From assembly GCA_944381155.1 (NCBI GenBank), contig CALWKA010000013.1, positions 1 through 34,104 of the forward strand: a stretch of DNA of 34,104 nt, in the 5' to 3' direction. Source of the stretch: an uncultured Clostridia bacterium. Lineage in GTDB: Bacteria; Bacillota; Clostridia; Christensenellales; UBA1242. Shown piece after piece: positions 1-7,268 of the stretch. The number at the start of each line of letters is the position of its first letter. The stretch's first letter is position 1. The notes below the pieces were generated by a model that was not told the origin of the DNA, did not search any database, and was given only the letters and a program-made list of their open reading frames with translations. Made by a program: the position numbers and the translations under genes.

Positions 1-71
<71 letters not shown>

Positions 72-142
72 AAAGAGCAATCTTTAAAGTCGACTTTGAC
101 AATCAATAGATTGTCATTGAGTGTAGAGTGAATGAACACTCT
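72..142 (+). other. 16S trailer with three small hairpins
   Basis: Three inverted repeats lie directly behind the 16S 3' end: TTAAAGA/TCTTTAA around 70-87, GACAATC (98-104)/GATTGTC (109-115) with loop AATA, and GAGTGT (119-124)/ACACTC (136-141). They could be processing structures of the pre-16S RNA. The usual processing stem pairs the trailer with the leader, which lies outside the window, so that role is inferred. Confidence 0.4.
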
Positions 143-195
143 TAAATAAAATAAAAAATAAAAAACGAGTACCTATTATTAGGATATAAATATTG

Positions 196-230
196 AAAGA
201 AGTCAGTTTAACCCACTGACTTCTTTTTTT
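196..230 (+). terminator. Intrinsic terminator of the 16S transcript
   Basis: A perfect 12-bp stem, AAAGAAGTCAGT (196-207) and ACTGACTTCTTT (215-226), with a 7-nt loop, runs into a T tract. It lies about 125 nt after the 16S end and before any other gene, so the rRNA transcript very probably stops here. Confidence 0.9.
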
Positions 231-758
231 GTTTTTAAACTTGGTGGAAATTATTTTAATAAAGATATGATAAAAAATATTGTAAATATAAATCATTTTG
301 AAATACATATACATTTTATCTTTTGATAAAATCATAAAGACTATAAACTATTCAACATTGCAAAAATATTTTAATAAAATTTATATATAGATAAACTTAT
401 GTTTTGAACGCAATACAATAAAAATTTGAAGAAAATTATCTTTAATTAATTCGTTCAAATGAAACTCTAAAATAAATCTACGATGATAAAAAATTTAACA
501 ATCTTTTACTCTTTGTATTGACATATTTTAGTATTGTGATATAATTTGCTATATAATATTTCTTCAACTTAAAATATATAGTTTAATTAAGTAATGATTT
601 GTGTTGAAAATTATAGTATATCTATTAAATGAAAATTTTATAATAGGATATTGAATTTTCTCTAGAAACCAATTAAAAGTGCAATTAAGCATCTAGAAGA
701 CTTGAAAGAAATAGAATATAAGGATAATATTTCTAATAATGTAAATGAGGAGAATTTT
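231..758 (+). promoter_or_regulatory. AT-rich intergenic region with promoter and long leader
   Basis: No gene is seen between the 16S terminator and the ORF at 759. A strong sigma-A promoter is present: TTGACA at 518-523, a 16-nt spacer and an extended -10 TGATATAAT (TATAAT at 540-545). A second TATAAT lies at 552-557. The mRNA would carry a leader of about 205 nt with two TCTAGA palindromes (661-666, 692-697) flanking a 25-nt stretch. I recognise no known riboswitch in it. The stretch 231-500 holds nothing I can name. Confidence 0.6.
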
Positions 759-1226
759 ATGGAATATAAGTTAATCAAGCGTATTATATCACGCAAAAAA
801 GAAGAAAGTGTTGAAAATATTGATGAATATGGAGAGTTTGAACATATATTTGAACTTGCAGACGGGACTAAAATTGATGTAACAAAGATGAATTCTATGC
901 AAATAGCAAGTTTTGCATTTAAGAATTATGATAGCGATGGTAATATAATATTCAATTTCATCACTCCAGAACAGAAAATATCAAAATATGCTACACTACT
1001 TTCTATTTATACAATGTTAGAGTTGGAAGCAATGTTGGGCAGAAACAAAACAACCAATTCACAAAAGACTAGCGAGCAGAAAATATTTGATATCATTGAA
1101 AATTTGGGCGGAAAATATATGTTAGATGAAATTTTTCGAAAAGTTAGATTGTCAGGCTCTAGTTTTTCTGAAGCATTAGTGAAAGAAGCAAATTTAGAGA
1201 TAGACGAAGTCATCAAAACTTTTTAA
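759..1226 (+). CDS. Hypothetical protein, 155 aa
   Basis: I do not recognise this protein. The ATG at 759 is chosen because GAGGAGA lies at 747-753 with ideal spacing; a longer reading from TTG at 702 has no ribosome binding site. The 155-aa product is soluble-looking and mixed-charge, with no signal peptide or membrane segment. Its N-terminal half includes an acidic stretch (DEYGEFEHIFELADGTKIDV). The C-terminal 45 residues look helical, as in small helix-turn-helix-like or regulatory domains (GGKYMLDEIFRKVRLSG), but no family can be assigned. It is a single-gene unit with its own promoter and its own terminator at 1240-1270. Confidence 0.8.
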   Translation: MEYKLIKRIISRKKEESVENIDEYGEFEHIFELADGTKIDVTKMNSMQIASFAFKNYDSDGNIIFNFITPEQKISKYATLLSIYTMLELEAMLGRNKTTNSQKTSEQKIFDIIENLGGKYMLDEIFRKVRLSGSSFSEALVKEANLEIDEVIKTF

Positions 1227-1239
1227 TATTAAATTTTAT

Positions 1240-1270
1240 AAGTTATTAGGTTTTTTCTAATAACTTTTTT
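1240..1270 (+). terminator. Intrinsic terminator
   Basis: A perfect 10-bp stem, AAGTTATTAG (1240-1249) and CTAATAACTT (1257-1266), with a 7-nt loop, is followed by a T run. It sits 14 nt after the stop of the 155-aa gene. Confidence 0.85.
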
Positions 1271-1513
1271 AATTGGAATATAAAATAAAAATAATTAATA
1301 TTTTAAGATTGACAATGACGAATGATTTTTAACTTTTTCAACATATATATTTATGCAATTTTAATTAAATTTTTGATTTCATACATTTTATGATATTTTA
1401 AAATTACATAGAATTTTTGTTTAAAATATTTTATTTTTGCGAGTTTGCAAACAAATTGAACAACAGCGCACTCATACTAATATGTGACGAAAATATTAGG
1501 TATTTAATAGAAG

Positions 1514-2233
1514 TCACATATTTTTTTGCATTTCGCGTTTTAGTTTGTTTAAAATTTTCTTTTCAAGTCTTGATATGTAACTTTGTGAGATATTCATATA
1601 TTCTGCCACTTCTTTTTGTGTCAATTCTTTGCAACCATTCAGTCCATATCGCATACTCATTATCAATTTTTCTCTATCATTAAGTTTTGAAATTGATTGA
1701 ATCAAATAAGATTTTTGATCTTTCAATTCGATCTCGTCATACGCGATTTTATTGTCGGGTATGATCTCGCCCAAAGTCAAATTGTTGCCTTCATCGTCAC
1801 TTGATAGGGTGTCGTCCAGGCTCAAATCGTTGATGCTTTTGTTTGCTTTTCTTAAATACATCAAAATTTCATTTTCGATGCAACGGCTGGCATAAGTGGC
1901 GAGTTTAATATTTTTGTCTGGCTTATAACTATCCACCGCTTTAATCAGTCCGATTGATCCCACTGATACTAGGTCTTGCATATCCAGTTTTTTGTTTTCA
2001 AATCGCTTTGCTATATACATCACCAGGCGTAGATTATGTTCAATCAATTCAGATTTTGCGCTGATGTCATTGTGTTCTTGAAAGGCTTGGACAAGTTCGA
2101 ATTCGCGATCATTATCCAAAGGTTCGGGTAAACTTTCTGAACTAAAAATATAGTTTACAATGCTGTCTACATTCAAAAAATCGTGTCTGAATAGACGGAT
2201 AAAGAAATTTTTGATTTTTCTAAACAATTTCAT
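1514..2233 (-). CDS. sigE: RNA polymerase sporulation sigma factor SigE (pro-sigma-E)
   Basis: This is the mother-cell sigma factor that acts first after asymmetric septation, 239 aa, the usual length for the family. Region 2 is evident (LIEHNLRLVMYIAKRFE, then LVSVGSIGLIKAVDSYKP and the region 2.4 segment KLATYASRCIENEILMYLR). Region 4 ends in the DNA-binding helix EYMNISQSYISRLEKKILNK. The first 25-30 residues are basic and hydrophobic, typical of the inhibitory pro-sequence removed by SpoIIGA. AAGGAGAT stands just before the ATG. It lies 10 nt downstream of spoIIGA in the same operon, the classical spoIIG pair. Unlike Bacillus, sigG is not collinear downstream but lies on the other side in the opposite direction. 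No clear terminator follows. Confidence 0.96.
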   Translation of the reverse strand: MKLFRKIKNFFIRLFRHDFLNVDSIVNYIFSSESLPEPLDNDREFELVQAFQEHNDISAKSELIEHNLRLVMYIAKRFENKKLDMQDLVSVGSIGLIKAVDSYKPDKNIKLATYASRCIENEILMYLRKANKSINDLSLDDTLSSDDEGNNLTLGEIIPDNKIAYDEIELKDQKSYLIQSISKLNDREKLIMSMRYGLNGCKELTQKEVAEYMNISQSYISRLEKKILNKLKREMQKNM

Positions 2234-2243
2234 ATTATCTCCT

Positions 2244-3050
2244 TTATAAATTGAGTGGTGAGAGTAGTGCCTGATAGTTTGAATTTTTGAATTTATTTGG
2301 ACTGACGGCTATGTAATGATTGAGAAAAGTTTTTCTCTCTTTGTTTACTCTGATTTCAATTTTATCAATTTTAAAAAGTTTTAAATTATCGCTACCATTT
2401 ACTGTATTTGCAATGATTTCATCATCCTTTGATAAATAATAATCAATCAAATTTTTATCAAAAAGTTTTAGATATGATTGAATGTCAATTATTATCACGG
2501 GCGCACCATTGTAATTGAGAAGATTTCCCGTGTCTAAATACGCTTGAAGATTAATTTTTTTGTTTTTTGCATACAATGTGATAGGATAAATGAGATTGTT
2601 CGTTTTGAGTTTTATGCTGATATGTTTTGCGATTAATTCATATAGATAAGTGATCGCTATTGCAATGACGGTGATCAGTTCTAATGAAAATTTACTTGTG
2701 CTCACCACTCCGAACGAAGTATAATAATTTGTGCTAGTTAGATTCATCATCGCACCGCCCAATGCATAAGTGTATAAAAATAATAAAATAAGACTGATGA
2801 TAAATTGTTTTTTTGTTTGCTTGAATGCTATTAACAAAATGACAATAGCACAGCAAAATTTTAATATATTTAAGATAATCTGATTGGATAGGAATATGGC
2901 AGATATCACGCTAAAACCAGCGCCAATAATGGATGCACAAATCAATCTAAACAAGTTTGTTTTAGATTTTAGGCTGACAAATACTAATCGCAATAAGCAA
3001 AAATTAATCAACACATTTTGCAACAAAAAACTTTCAATATAAATTGTCAT
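2244..3050 (-). CDS. spoIIGA: Sporulation sigma-E factor-processing peptidase SpoIIGA
   Basis: SpoIIGA is a membrane aspartic protease that cleaves pro-sigma-E at the forespore septum. The N-terminal half (residues 1-145) has about five hydrophobic segments. The C-terminal half is soluble and carries the catalytic aspartate motif YLDTGN at 171-176, the SpoIIGA signature. The protein ends in LLSPLNL, similar to family C-termini. I place the start at the ATG at 3050 because family members begin with a short M-x-I-Y motif, here MTIYIESFLL. A TTG at 3068 would add six residues. Neither start has a good ribosome binding site, so it is uncertain. It is immediately upstream of its substrate gene sigE. 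Confidence 0.93.
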   Translation of the reverse strand: MTIYIESFLLQNVLINFCLLRLVFVSLKSKTNLFRLICASIIGAGFSVISAIFLSNQIILNILKFCCAIVILLIAFKQTKKQFIISLILLFLYTYALGGAMMNLTSTNYYTSFGVVSTSKFSLELITVIAIAITYLYELIAKHISIKLKTNNLIYPITLYAKNKKINLQAYLDTGNLLNYNGAPVIIIDIQSYLKLFDKNLIDYYLSKDDEIIANTVNGSDNLKLFKIDKIEIRVNKERKTFLNHYIAVSPNKFKNSNYQALLSPLNL

Positions 3051-3068
3051 AGCACAAGTATATATCAA

Positions 3069-3198
3069 AATTATTTTGCTTGAGCAAGAAAAATTTTGTA
3101 ATGTTTTTATATTTGTGTCGATTTCTAATTTTTTTTAGCAAATTTCACAATTTTGGGATAAATTTGTTTTTATAAGACACAATATTAACGAGGTAGAT
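3069..3198. promoter_or_regulatory. Divergent spoIIGA/sigG control region
   Basis: About 130 bp separate the two divergent sporulation units. On the plus strand TGTCGAT at 3116-3122 is one base away from the Spo0A box TGTCGAA; spoIIG is a textbook Spo0A target in Bacillus. No convincing sigma-F or sigma-G promoter for sigG could be read by eye. GAGGT precedes the sigG ATG. Confidence 0.35.
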
Positions 3199-3969
3199 AT
3201 GGCAAGACGAGTTTATATTTGTGGGATAGACACTAGCAGTTTGCCCAAGATTTCGCGCGAAGAAAGCGAGCAAATATTGAAAAAAATAAAGGCAGGGGAC
3301 GAGCAGGCAAAAGATTATTATATCTATTGCAATATGCGTCTAGTTTTGTCCGTGGCGCAAAGGTTCGTTTCATCAAAAGAAAATATGGATGACATATTTC
3401 AGGTTGGTTGTGTGGGACTTTTGAAAGCAATTGACAATTTTGACATCACATTGAATGTGCAGTTTTCGACCTATGCTGTGCCTATGATTATTGGTGAAAT
3501 AAAGCGTTTTTTGCGCGATTCTAGCACTATGCGAGTGAGCAGGAGCCTTCGAGATACGGCATATATGGTATTAAAAAGTAAAGAAAAATTGCAATTAGGC
3601 AGATCAGATGAAGTGGGACTTGAAGAAGTGGCAAGCGATCTAAATATCACGATTAGAGAAGTTTATGATGCCATAGATGCAATATCCACTCCGCTTTCAC
3701 TAGATGAATCATTTTATAATGAGGGTGATGAGGAAATGCGCCTAGATGAGCACATCGCAGATACCGAACATTCGGTAGAGAAGTGGATTGATCACACTGA
3801 TTTGTTGGACGCAATCAAACATCTAGACGAGCGCGAGCGTGAGATTTTAAATTTGAGATATTTTATAGGGAAAACGCAAATGGAAGTGAGCGACAGCGTG
3901 GGAATATCTCAAGCGCAAGTAAGTAGATTGGAAAAAAATGCGTTGGCGCATATAAAAAATAGTTTGTAA
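3199..3969 (+). CDS. sigG: RNA polymerase sporulation sigma factor SigG
   Basis: This is the late forespore sigma factor, 256 aa, normal length. The N-terminus VYICGIDTSSLPKIS is the SigG signature that distinguishes it from SigF. Region 2 reads MRLVLSVAQRF, FQVGCVGLLKAIDNFD and FSTYAVPMIIGEIKRFLRD, followed by the MRVSRSLRDTAY segment. Region 4 ends with GKTQMEVSDSVGISQAQVSR. GAGGT precedes the ATG by 7 nt. It is encoded divergently from spoIIGA-sigE, which is unusual because the order spoIIGA-sigE-sigG in one direction is the common arrangement. In the family it turns on spore coat, germination and DNA-protection genes in the forespore. Confidence 0.96.
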   Translation: MARRVYICGIDTSSLPKISREESEQILKKIKAGDEQAKDYYIYCNMRLVLSVAQRFVSSKENMDDIFQVGCVGLLKAIDNFDITLNVQFSTYAVPMIIGEIKRFLRDSSTMRVSRSLRDTAYMVLKSKEKLQLGRSDEVGLEEVASDLNITIREVYDAIDAISTPLSLDESFYNEGDEEMRLDEHIADTEHSVEKWIDHTDLLDAIKHLDEREREILNLRYFIGKTQMEVSDSVGISQAQVSRLEKNALAHIKNSL

Positions 3970-4078
3970 AATACACAACTATTTTCAATTAAAACTATGA
4001 TTGCAATAATAGTAAACAAAATTTTTATAAAATTTTATATTAAACAGAAATTATTAAAAAAATTTTATTAAACTAGTG

Positions 4079-4107
4079 TTGACTTTTAGATTTTAATTGG
4101 ATATAAT
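4079..4107 (+). promoter_or_regulatory. Sigma-A promoter of a small RNA
   Basis: TTGACT at 4079-4084, a 17-nt spacer and a perfect TATAAT at 4102-4107. Transcription should begin near 4114, directly before a series of hairpins and with no ORF behind it. Confidence 0.75.
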
Positions 4108-4113
4108 AATTAT

Positions 4114-4197
4114 GTTCTTAATGAACTATGCAAGTTTTTGCATAAGGCTTATAACTTTTGTTTATAAGCATTGAGCCGTATGGATGGCTCTTTTTTT
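4114..4197 (+). ncRNA. Candidate structured small RNA, about 84 nt
   Basis: This span lies between its own sigma-A promoter and a terminator and contains no plausible ORF. It folds by eye into four successive hairpins. GTTC/GAAC sits at the 5' end. TATGCAA (4127-4133)/TTGCATA (4138-4144) has a 4-nt loop. GCTTATAA (4147-4154)/TTATAAGC (4162-4169) has a 7-nt loop. The terminator GAGCC (4173-4177)/GGCTC (4186-4190) is followed by seven T. I do not recognise a known family (not 6S, SRP or tmRNA). An attenuated leader for the gene at 4281 is possible, but that gene has its own promoter. Confidence 0.7.
4173..4197 (+). terminator. Terminator of the small RNA
   Basis: GAGCC/GGCTC stem with an 8-nt loop followed by TTTTTTT. 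Confidence 0.8.
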
Positions 4198-4236
4198 ATT
4201 TTAAAATTTGTTTAATTACAAGATAATACAAAACTA

Positions 4237-4265
4237 TTGACAATTTGACAATTTTTTCGTAATAT
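4237..4265 (+). promoter_or_regulatory. Sigma-A promoter of the zinc-ribbon gene
   Basis: TTGACA at 4237-4242, a 17-nt spacer and TAATAT at 4260-4265. A second TTGACA overlaps at 4245-4250. The start codon lies only 15 nt beyond the -10, so the leader is about 6-9 nt. Confidence 0.7.
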
Positions 4266-4280
4266 ATTCTTAGAGAGTAT

Positions 4281-4613
4281 ATGATTAGATTGTTAGGTAT
4301 TTTAAGTCTATTTTTAGATTTTGATTATGATATAGATGATGGATTTGATGACGGAATCGAATTTCCTATCAAGATGTTTTCTATAATTTTTGTTTTGGCT
4401 GTGATTATTATTATAGCAAGTTTTATAGTGATTGTAGTCCGAAAACGCAAAAATTCCAATAAGAACATATTTGATACGAACACTTCAGAAAGCAACCTAT
4501 CCAATAATACTCAAATAAAAAATGAAGAAATGTTTTGTGAATATTGTGGCGGAATGATTCCATCAAATAAAGGGGAGTGCCCATATTGTGGTGCTAAGAG
4601 AAAGAAGAAATAA
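4281..4613 (+). CDS. Membrane-anchored zinc-ribbon protein, 110 aa
   Basis: The protein has an acidic N-terminal stretch (residues 13-28, rich in Asp), one strong membrane helix (about 32-54) followed by a basic stop-transfer RKRK, and a C-terminal zinc ribbon with CEYC at 86-89 and CPYC at 100-103 ending in a lysine tail. The orientation would put the ribbon in the cytoplasm. Such one-TM zinc-ribbon proteins are common in Firmicutes and have no defined function. It is a single-gene unit with its own promoter, a very short leader and a strong terminator. Confidence 0.8.
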   Translation: MIRLLGILSLFLDFDYDIDDGFDDGIEFPIKMFSIIFVLAVIIIIASFIVIVVRKRKNSNKNIFDTNTSESNLSNNTQIKNEEMFCEYCGGMIPSNKGECPYCGAKRKKK

Positions 4614-4649
4614 GGTTTTCGACAGTATGTTACCTTATTTCTTTTTTTT
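4605..4649 (+). terminator. Intrinsic terminator overlapping the stop codon
   Basis: A 12-bp stem, AAGAAATAAGGT (4605-4616) and ACCTTATTTCTT (4632-4643), with a 15-nt loop, ends in a T run. It begins inside the last codons of the zinc-ribbon gene. The loop contains TTCGACA. Confidence 0.8.
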
Positions 4650-4729
4650 GAACAAAATATTATCTATAAAATTATCATATTTACTTGGTTTATTTCATTA
4701 ATAGTGTTAGGATAGGACGGTAGATATCT

Positions 4730-5491
4730 ATGAAAGTAATCTTTATAAGAAAAACAACTTTATTATTAGTTGTGGGTATTCTAGCATTTCTTTCCGCTTT
4801 TTCGCTTGACTATGTAGGGGTAGAAGTAGGTGCCACATATTTTGGCGGAGAAAGAAAACTGCCTATATATTCAGTCCAGACGGATGAAAATAAAGTTGCT
4901 ATATCTTTTGATGCGGCGTGGGGCGCGGACAAGACACGGGATATCATATCAATATGCAATTCGTACGGAGTGAAGGCAACATTTTTTCTAGTGGGCTTTT
5001 GGATAGAAAAATATCCAGATATGGTGAAAGAAATTTACAACAATGGTTTTGAAATAGGACTACACTCAAACACTCATCCAGATATGACGAAACTGACAAA
5101 ATCTGAAATGAGAGAAGAGCTTGAAACAAATATCAAACTAATACAAGATTTGACAGGATATCGACCAAAATTGTTTAGACCACCTTATGGTTATTATAAC
5201 AACGCGCTGATTGAAGTGTGCGACAGTTTAGAATTAAGTTGTATAGAATGGAGCGTAGATAGTTTAGATTGGAAAGGATTGAGCGCAAGTGAGATAGCGG
5301 GGCGGGTTAGCACACAGTCAAAAAATGGTAGCATACTGCTTTTCCATAACAATTCAGACAACATAATTGAAGGATTGAAAATGGTGTTGGAATATTATGC
5401 GATTAAGGATACGAAAATAGTACCTGTAGGAGAATTGATATATTATGACAATTTTTCTATCAATATCCAAGGTGTACAAATAAAAAATTAA
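4730..5491 (+). CDS. pdaB: Polysaccharide deacetylase, sporulation PdaB family
   Basis: This is a NodB-fold deacetylase of 253 aa. The sporulation PdaB/YbaN branch is indicated by motif 1 in the form ISFDAAWGADKT (FDAAW at 60-64, where most NodB enzymes have a second Asp), by the metal-binding HSNTH at 112-116, by RPPYG at 150-154 and by LFHNN at 204-208. An N-terminal membrane or signal segment (residues 8-28) places it outside the membrane. In Bacillus PdaB is needed to maintain the spore after late cortex formation. The altered motif 1 leaves activity in this branch uncertain. It lies one gene beyond sigG. The SSB-like gene follows after 12 nt, suggesting one transcript. Confidence 0.9.
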   Translation: MKVIFIRKTTLLLVVGILAFLSAFSLDYVGVEVGATYFGGERKLPIYSVQTDENKVAISFDAAWGADKTRDIISICNSYGVKATFFLVGFWIEKYPDMVKEIYNNGFEIGLHSNTHPDMTKLTKSEMREELETNIKLIQDLTGYRPKLFRPPYGYYNNALIEVCDSLELSCIEWSVDSLDWKGLSASEIAGRVSTQSKNGSILLFHNNSDNIIEGLKMVLEYYAIKDTKIVPVGELIYYDNFSINIQGVQIKN

Positions 5492-5503
5492 AGGAGAAAA
5501 CAA

Positions 5504-6139
5504 ATGAGTTATGAATTGATGAACAACAATAAAGTTTACTTGCAAGGAGAACTAGCGAATAGTCCAAAATATAATCATACCGTATTGGATGAAGATTTTT
5601 ATTCATTTGATTTAATAGTGCCCAGATTGAGCGGGCAAAATGATATTTTACCGATCACGATTTCGTCCAAATTGATTGCTGAAAATCAGTTGAAAGCGGG
5701 GGACAAAATAGCTTTGCGCGGGCAATTTAGAAGTTACAATAAGTTGGATAAAGGCAAAAGCAAATTGATATTATCCGTGTTTTGTAGAGAGTTGTGCGAT
5801 TGGGATAACAATGCGAATTCAAATGTGATAGATTTGAGCGGATATATATGCAAATCGCCAATATACAGGACAACGCCATTTTCGCGTGAGATATGCGACA
5901 TTCTGCTAGCGGTGAACAGGAATTATGACAAATCTGATTATATACCGTGCATAGCGTGGGGTAGGAACGCGCAGTTCACAAACAAATTGCAGGTTGGGAC
6001 GAAACTAGAAATTGAAGGGCGAATTCAAAGTAGGGTGTATAATAAACATTATGACGGATTAGATGTTCCAGTAGAAAAAACGGCGTATGAAGTGTCAATA
6101 ATAAAACTAACAATAGCTGAAGATAAGACCGCATTATAG
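5504..6139 (+). CDS. Tandem OB-fold, single-stranded-DNA-binding-like protein
   Basis: The 211-aa protein appears to hold two OB-fold-like halves. The first spans about 8-90 (NNKVYLQGELANSPKYNH, then LKAGDKIALRGQFRS). The second spans about 103-205 (IDLSGYICKSPIYRTTP, then YIPCIAWGRNAQFTNKLQVG and IEGRIQSR). The second half closely follows the SSB/PriB pattern of strand 1, the IPCIAWGR strand and the EGRIQSR strand. The acidic SSB C-terminal tip is absent; the end reads EDKTAL. AAGGAG lies at 5491-5496, and it is transcribed with pdaB. Similar two-domain SSB-like proteins exist in Clostridia. A role in DNA repair or replication is inferred from the fold only. Confidence 0.75.
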   Translation: MSYELMNNNKVYLQGELANSPKYNHTVLDEDFYSFDLIVPRLSGQNDILPITISSKLIAENQLKAGDKIALRGQFRSYNKLDKGKSKLILSVFCRELCDWDNNANSNVIDLSGYICKSPIYRTTPFSREICDILLAVNRNYDKSDYIPCIAWGRNAQFTNKLQVGTKLEIEGRIQSRVYNKHYDGLDVPVEKTAYEVSIIKLTIAEDKTAL

Positions 6140-6152
6140 CGCGTCTTTTTTT
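6125..6152 (+). terminator. Intrinsic terminator of the pdaB-SSB operon
   Basis: AAGAC-CGC and GCG-CGTCTT form a stem with one bulge around ATTATA, followed by seven T. It overlaps the stop codon of the OB-fold gene. Confidence 0.75.
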
Positions 6153-6192
6153 AATTGCTAATCAAAATAGTTTTTTTACAAAATAAAACAAA

Positions 6193-6300
6193 TGTTCGAA
6201 GAAACTGTCATATTTTATCGAAAATTCGGACATTTTTAATCACTTTTTTGTAAAAAAGTGTCGTATCTGCTTGACTTTTCGACAAATTGTAGGATATACT
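6193..6300 (+). promoter_or_regulatory. Operator-rich promoter of the phage regulator
   Basis: A sigma-A promoter, TTGACT (6271-6276), 18-nt spacer, TATACT (6295-6300), stands before the regulator gene. Its spacer holds TTTTCGACAAA (6276-6286), whose complement TTTGTCGAAAA contains the exact Spo0A box TGTCGAA. Upstream are the near-palindrome CACTTTTT/AAAAAGTG (6241-6260) and an inverted pair TGTTCGAA (6193-6200) and TTCGGACA (6225-6232). The promoter call is solid. Which protein binds the sites is inference. Confidence 0.6.
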
Positions 6301-6320
6301 TTTTTTTGTTAGGGGTGGAT

Positions 6321-6812
6321 ATGATGATTGATATTTATGATAGTGAAGCGATTGTTAAAATCTATCGAATGCTCTCGAAGAGATGCGAGGCAATAGATAG
6401 ATATATCAACAATTACGCATTTTATTTTGGACCGAGCACATCCGACTTTGGTTCATTGGATGTATGTAATAATATTATAGACTTAATTGAGAGAAAAAAT
6501 CAACTAATTAACCTAAAAGTTATCGTAGATAATGCAATAAAGTCATTGAAAGTTGAAGACAAAAAGATACTTTATATTAAAATGAATTATTCAATATCTA
6601 TGGCGGAACTTTGTGGAATTTTAGATCTGAAGGAGCGCACCGCGTTTAGACATATTGAACGCGCTTTTTACAATCTCACCGATGCGCTAAACAAATCTAG
6701 ATATATTGAAAAGTTGGTGCGGATATTAGATTCGGAAGTTTGGATCTCTGATATTAGGCAGGAAGTTAAAGAAAGAAGAATGTCTTTTAAAGTGAAAGCG
6801 TTGAGCGTGTAG
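6321..6812 (+). CDS. Phage-type transcriptional regulator with sigma-region-4-like HTH
   Basis: I start at the ATG at 6321 (or 6324) because AGGGGTGG lies at 6311-6318; an upstream reading from 6258 would cover the promoter. The protein is about 163 aa. Its middle part resembles ArpU or sigma-70 region 4 domains: LKVEDKKILYIKMNYSIS, then MAELCGILDLKERTAFRHIE, where the second helix would be the recognition helix. The first 70 residues look helical, and the C-terminus is basic. Proteins of this type activate late gene expression in Firmicute phages. Here it precedes the packaging and head genes, with one inverted gene in between, so control of the terminase promoter is a reasonable inference. 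It lacks the full region 2 of a sigma factor. Confidence 0.75.
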   Translation: MMIDIYDSEAIVKIYRMLSKRCEAIDRYINNYAFYFGPSTSDFGSLDVCNNIIDLIERKNQLINLKVIVDNAIKSLKVEDKKILYIKMNYSISMAELCGILDLKERTAFRHIERAFYNLTDALNKSRYIEKLVRILDSEVWISDIRQEVKERRMSFKVKALSV

Positions 6813-7268
6813 CTAAAATTTTCAAAATTGAATAACTTGATTTTATAAAATTTTAAAGAATTTTTAGTTTATATTTTAAGCAAGTGAAAACATAATAAAA
6901 AATACAAAAAAATAAACAACAATTACACATAAACAATAAATAAGTATAGCAAAATAAAGAGATTATAATAAAATAAACGGAAAGACAACAAAATTAATAA
7001 GTATAGCATAATAAAGATATATAAAGATATATATAATAAAATAAACGGAAAAAAATGAAAACACACGAAACAAAAGGAAACATTATAATTCATAATTTTT
7101 AATTATAATAAAAAATAGCATTGATAAATTTTAAAATCATTGAATTTTTAATAAATATTTAACTATCAATTTTATACGGACACAAATGAAATTATCTAGT
7201 TTTTAAAATGTTTATAAAACAATTTAAAAATTGATTTATATTTATATTAATTGAAAGAAATTAGAAAA
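6813..7268. repeat. AT-rich intergenic region with a 57-bp direct repeat
   Basis: No gene is visible. Two diverged copies of a unit start with AATAAGTATAGCA at 6939 and 6996 (period 57). Each has TATAATAAAATAAACGG further on (6964 and 7032). On the minus strand each copy contains TGCTATACT, an extended -10-like element, so these may be promoters or protein-binding sites. The region lies between two convergent genes and shows no clean terminator. Confidence 0.5.

Noticed and set aside
114..335. Minus-strand frame after the 16S gene
   Set aside because: It overlaps the rRNA trailer and terminator, has low-complexity composition and no ribosome binding site.
1479..1522. Terminator for sigE
   Set aside because: AATATGTGAC/GTCACATATT is a good inverted repeat, but its loop is long and no T run follows in the minus direction.
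1417..1683. Plus-strand frame opposite sigE
   Set aside because: It is antisense to a clear conserved gene and has no initiation signal.
4618..4624. Exact Spo0A-type box upstream of pdaB
   Set aside because: It lies in the loop of a terminator, and a few exact 7-mers are expected by chance in a window of this composition.
6241..6260. CACTTTTT/AAAAAGTG hairpin as terminator
   Set aside because: It has no T run after it in either direction; an operator or UP-like element is more likely.
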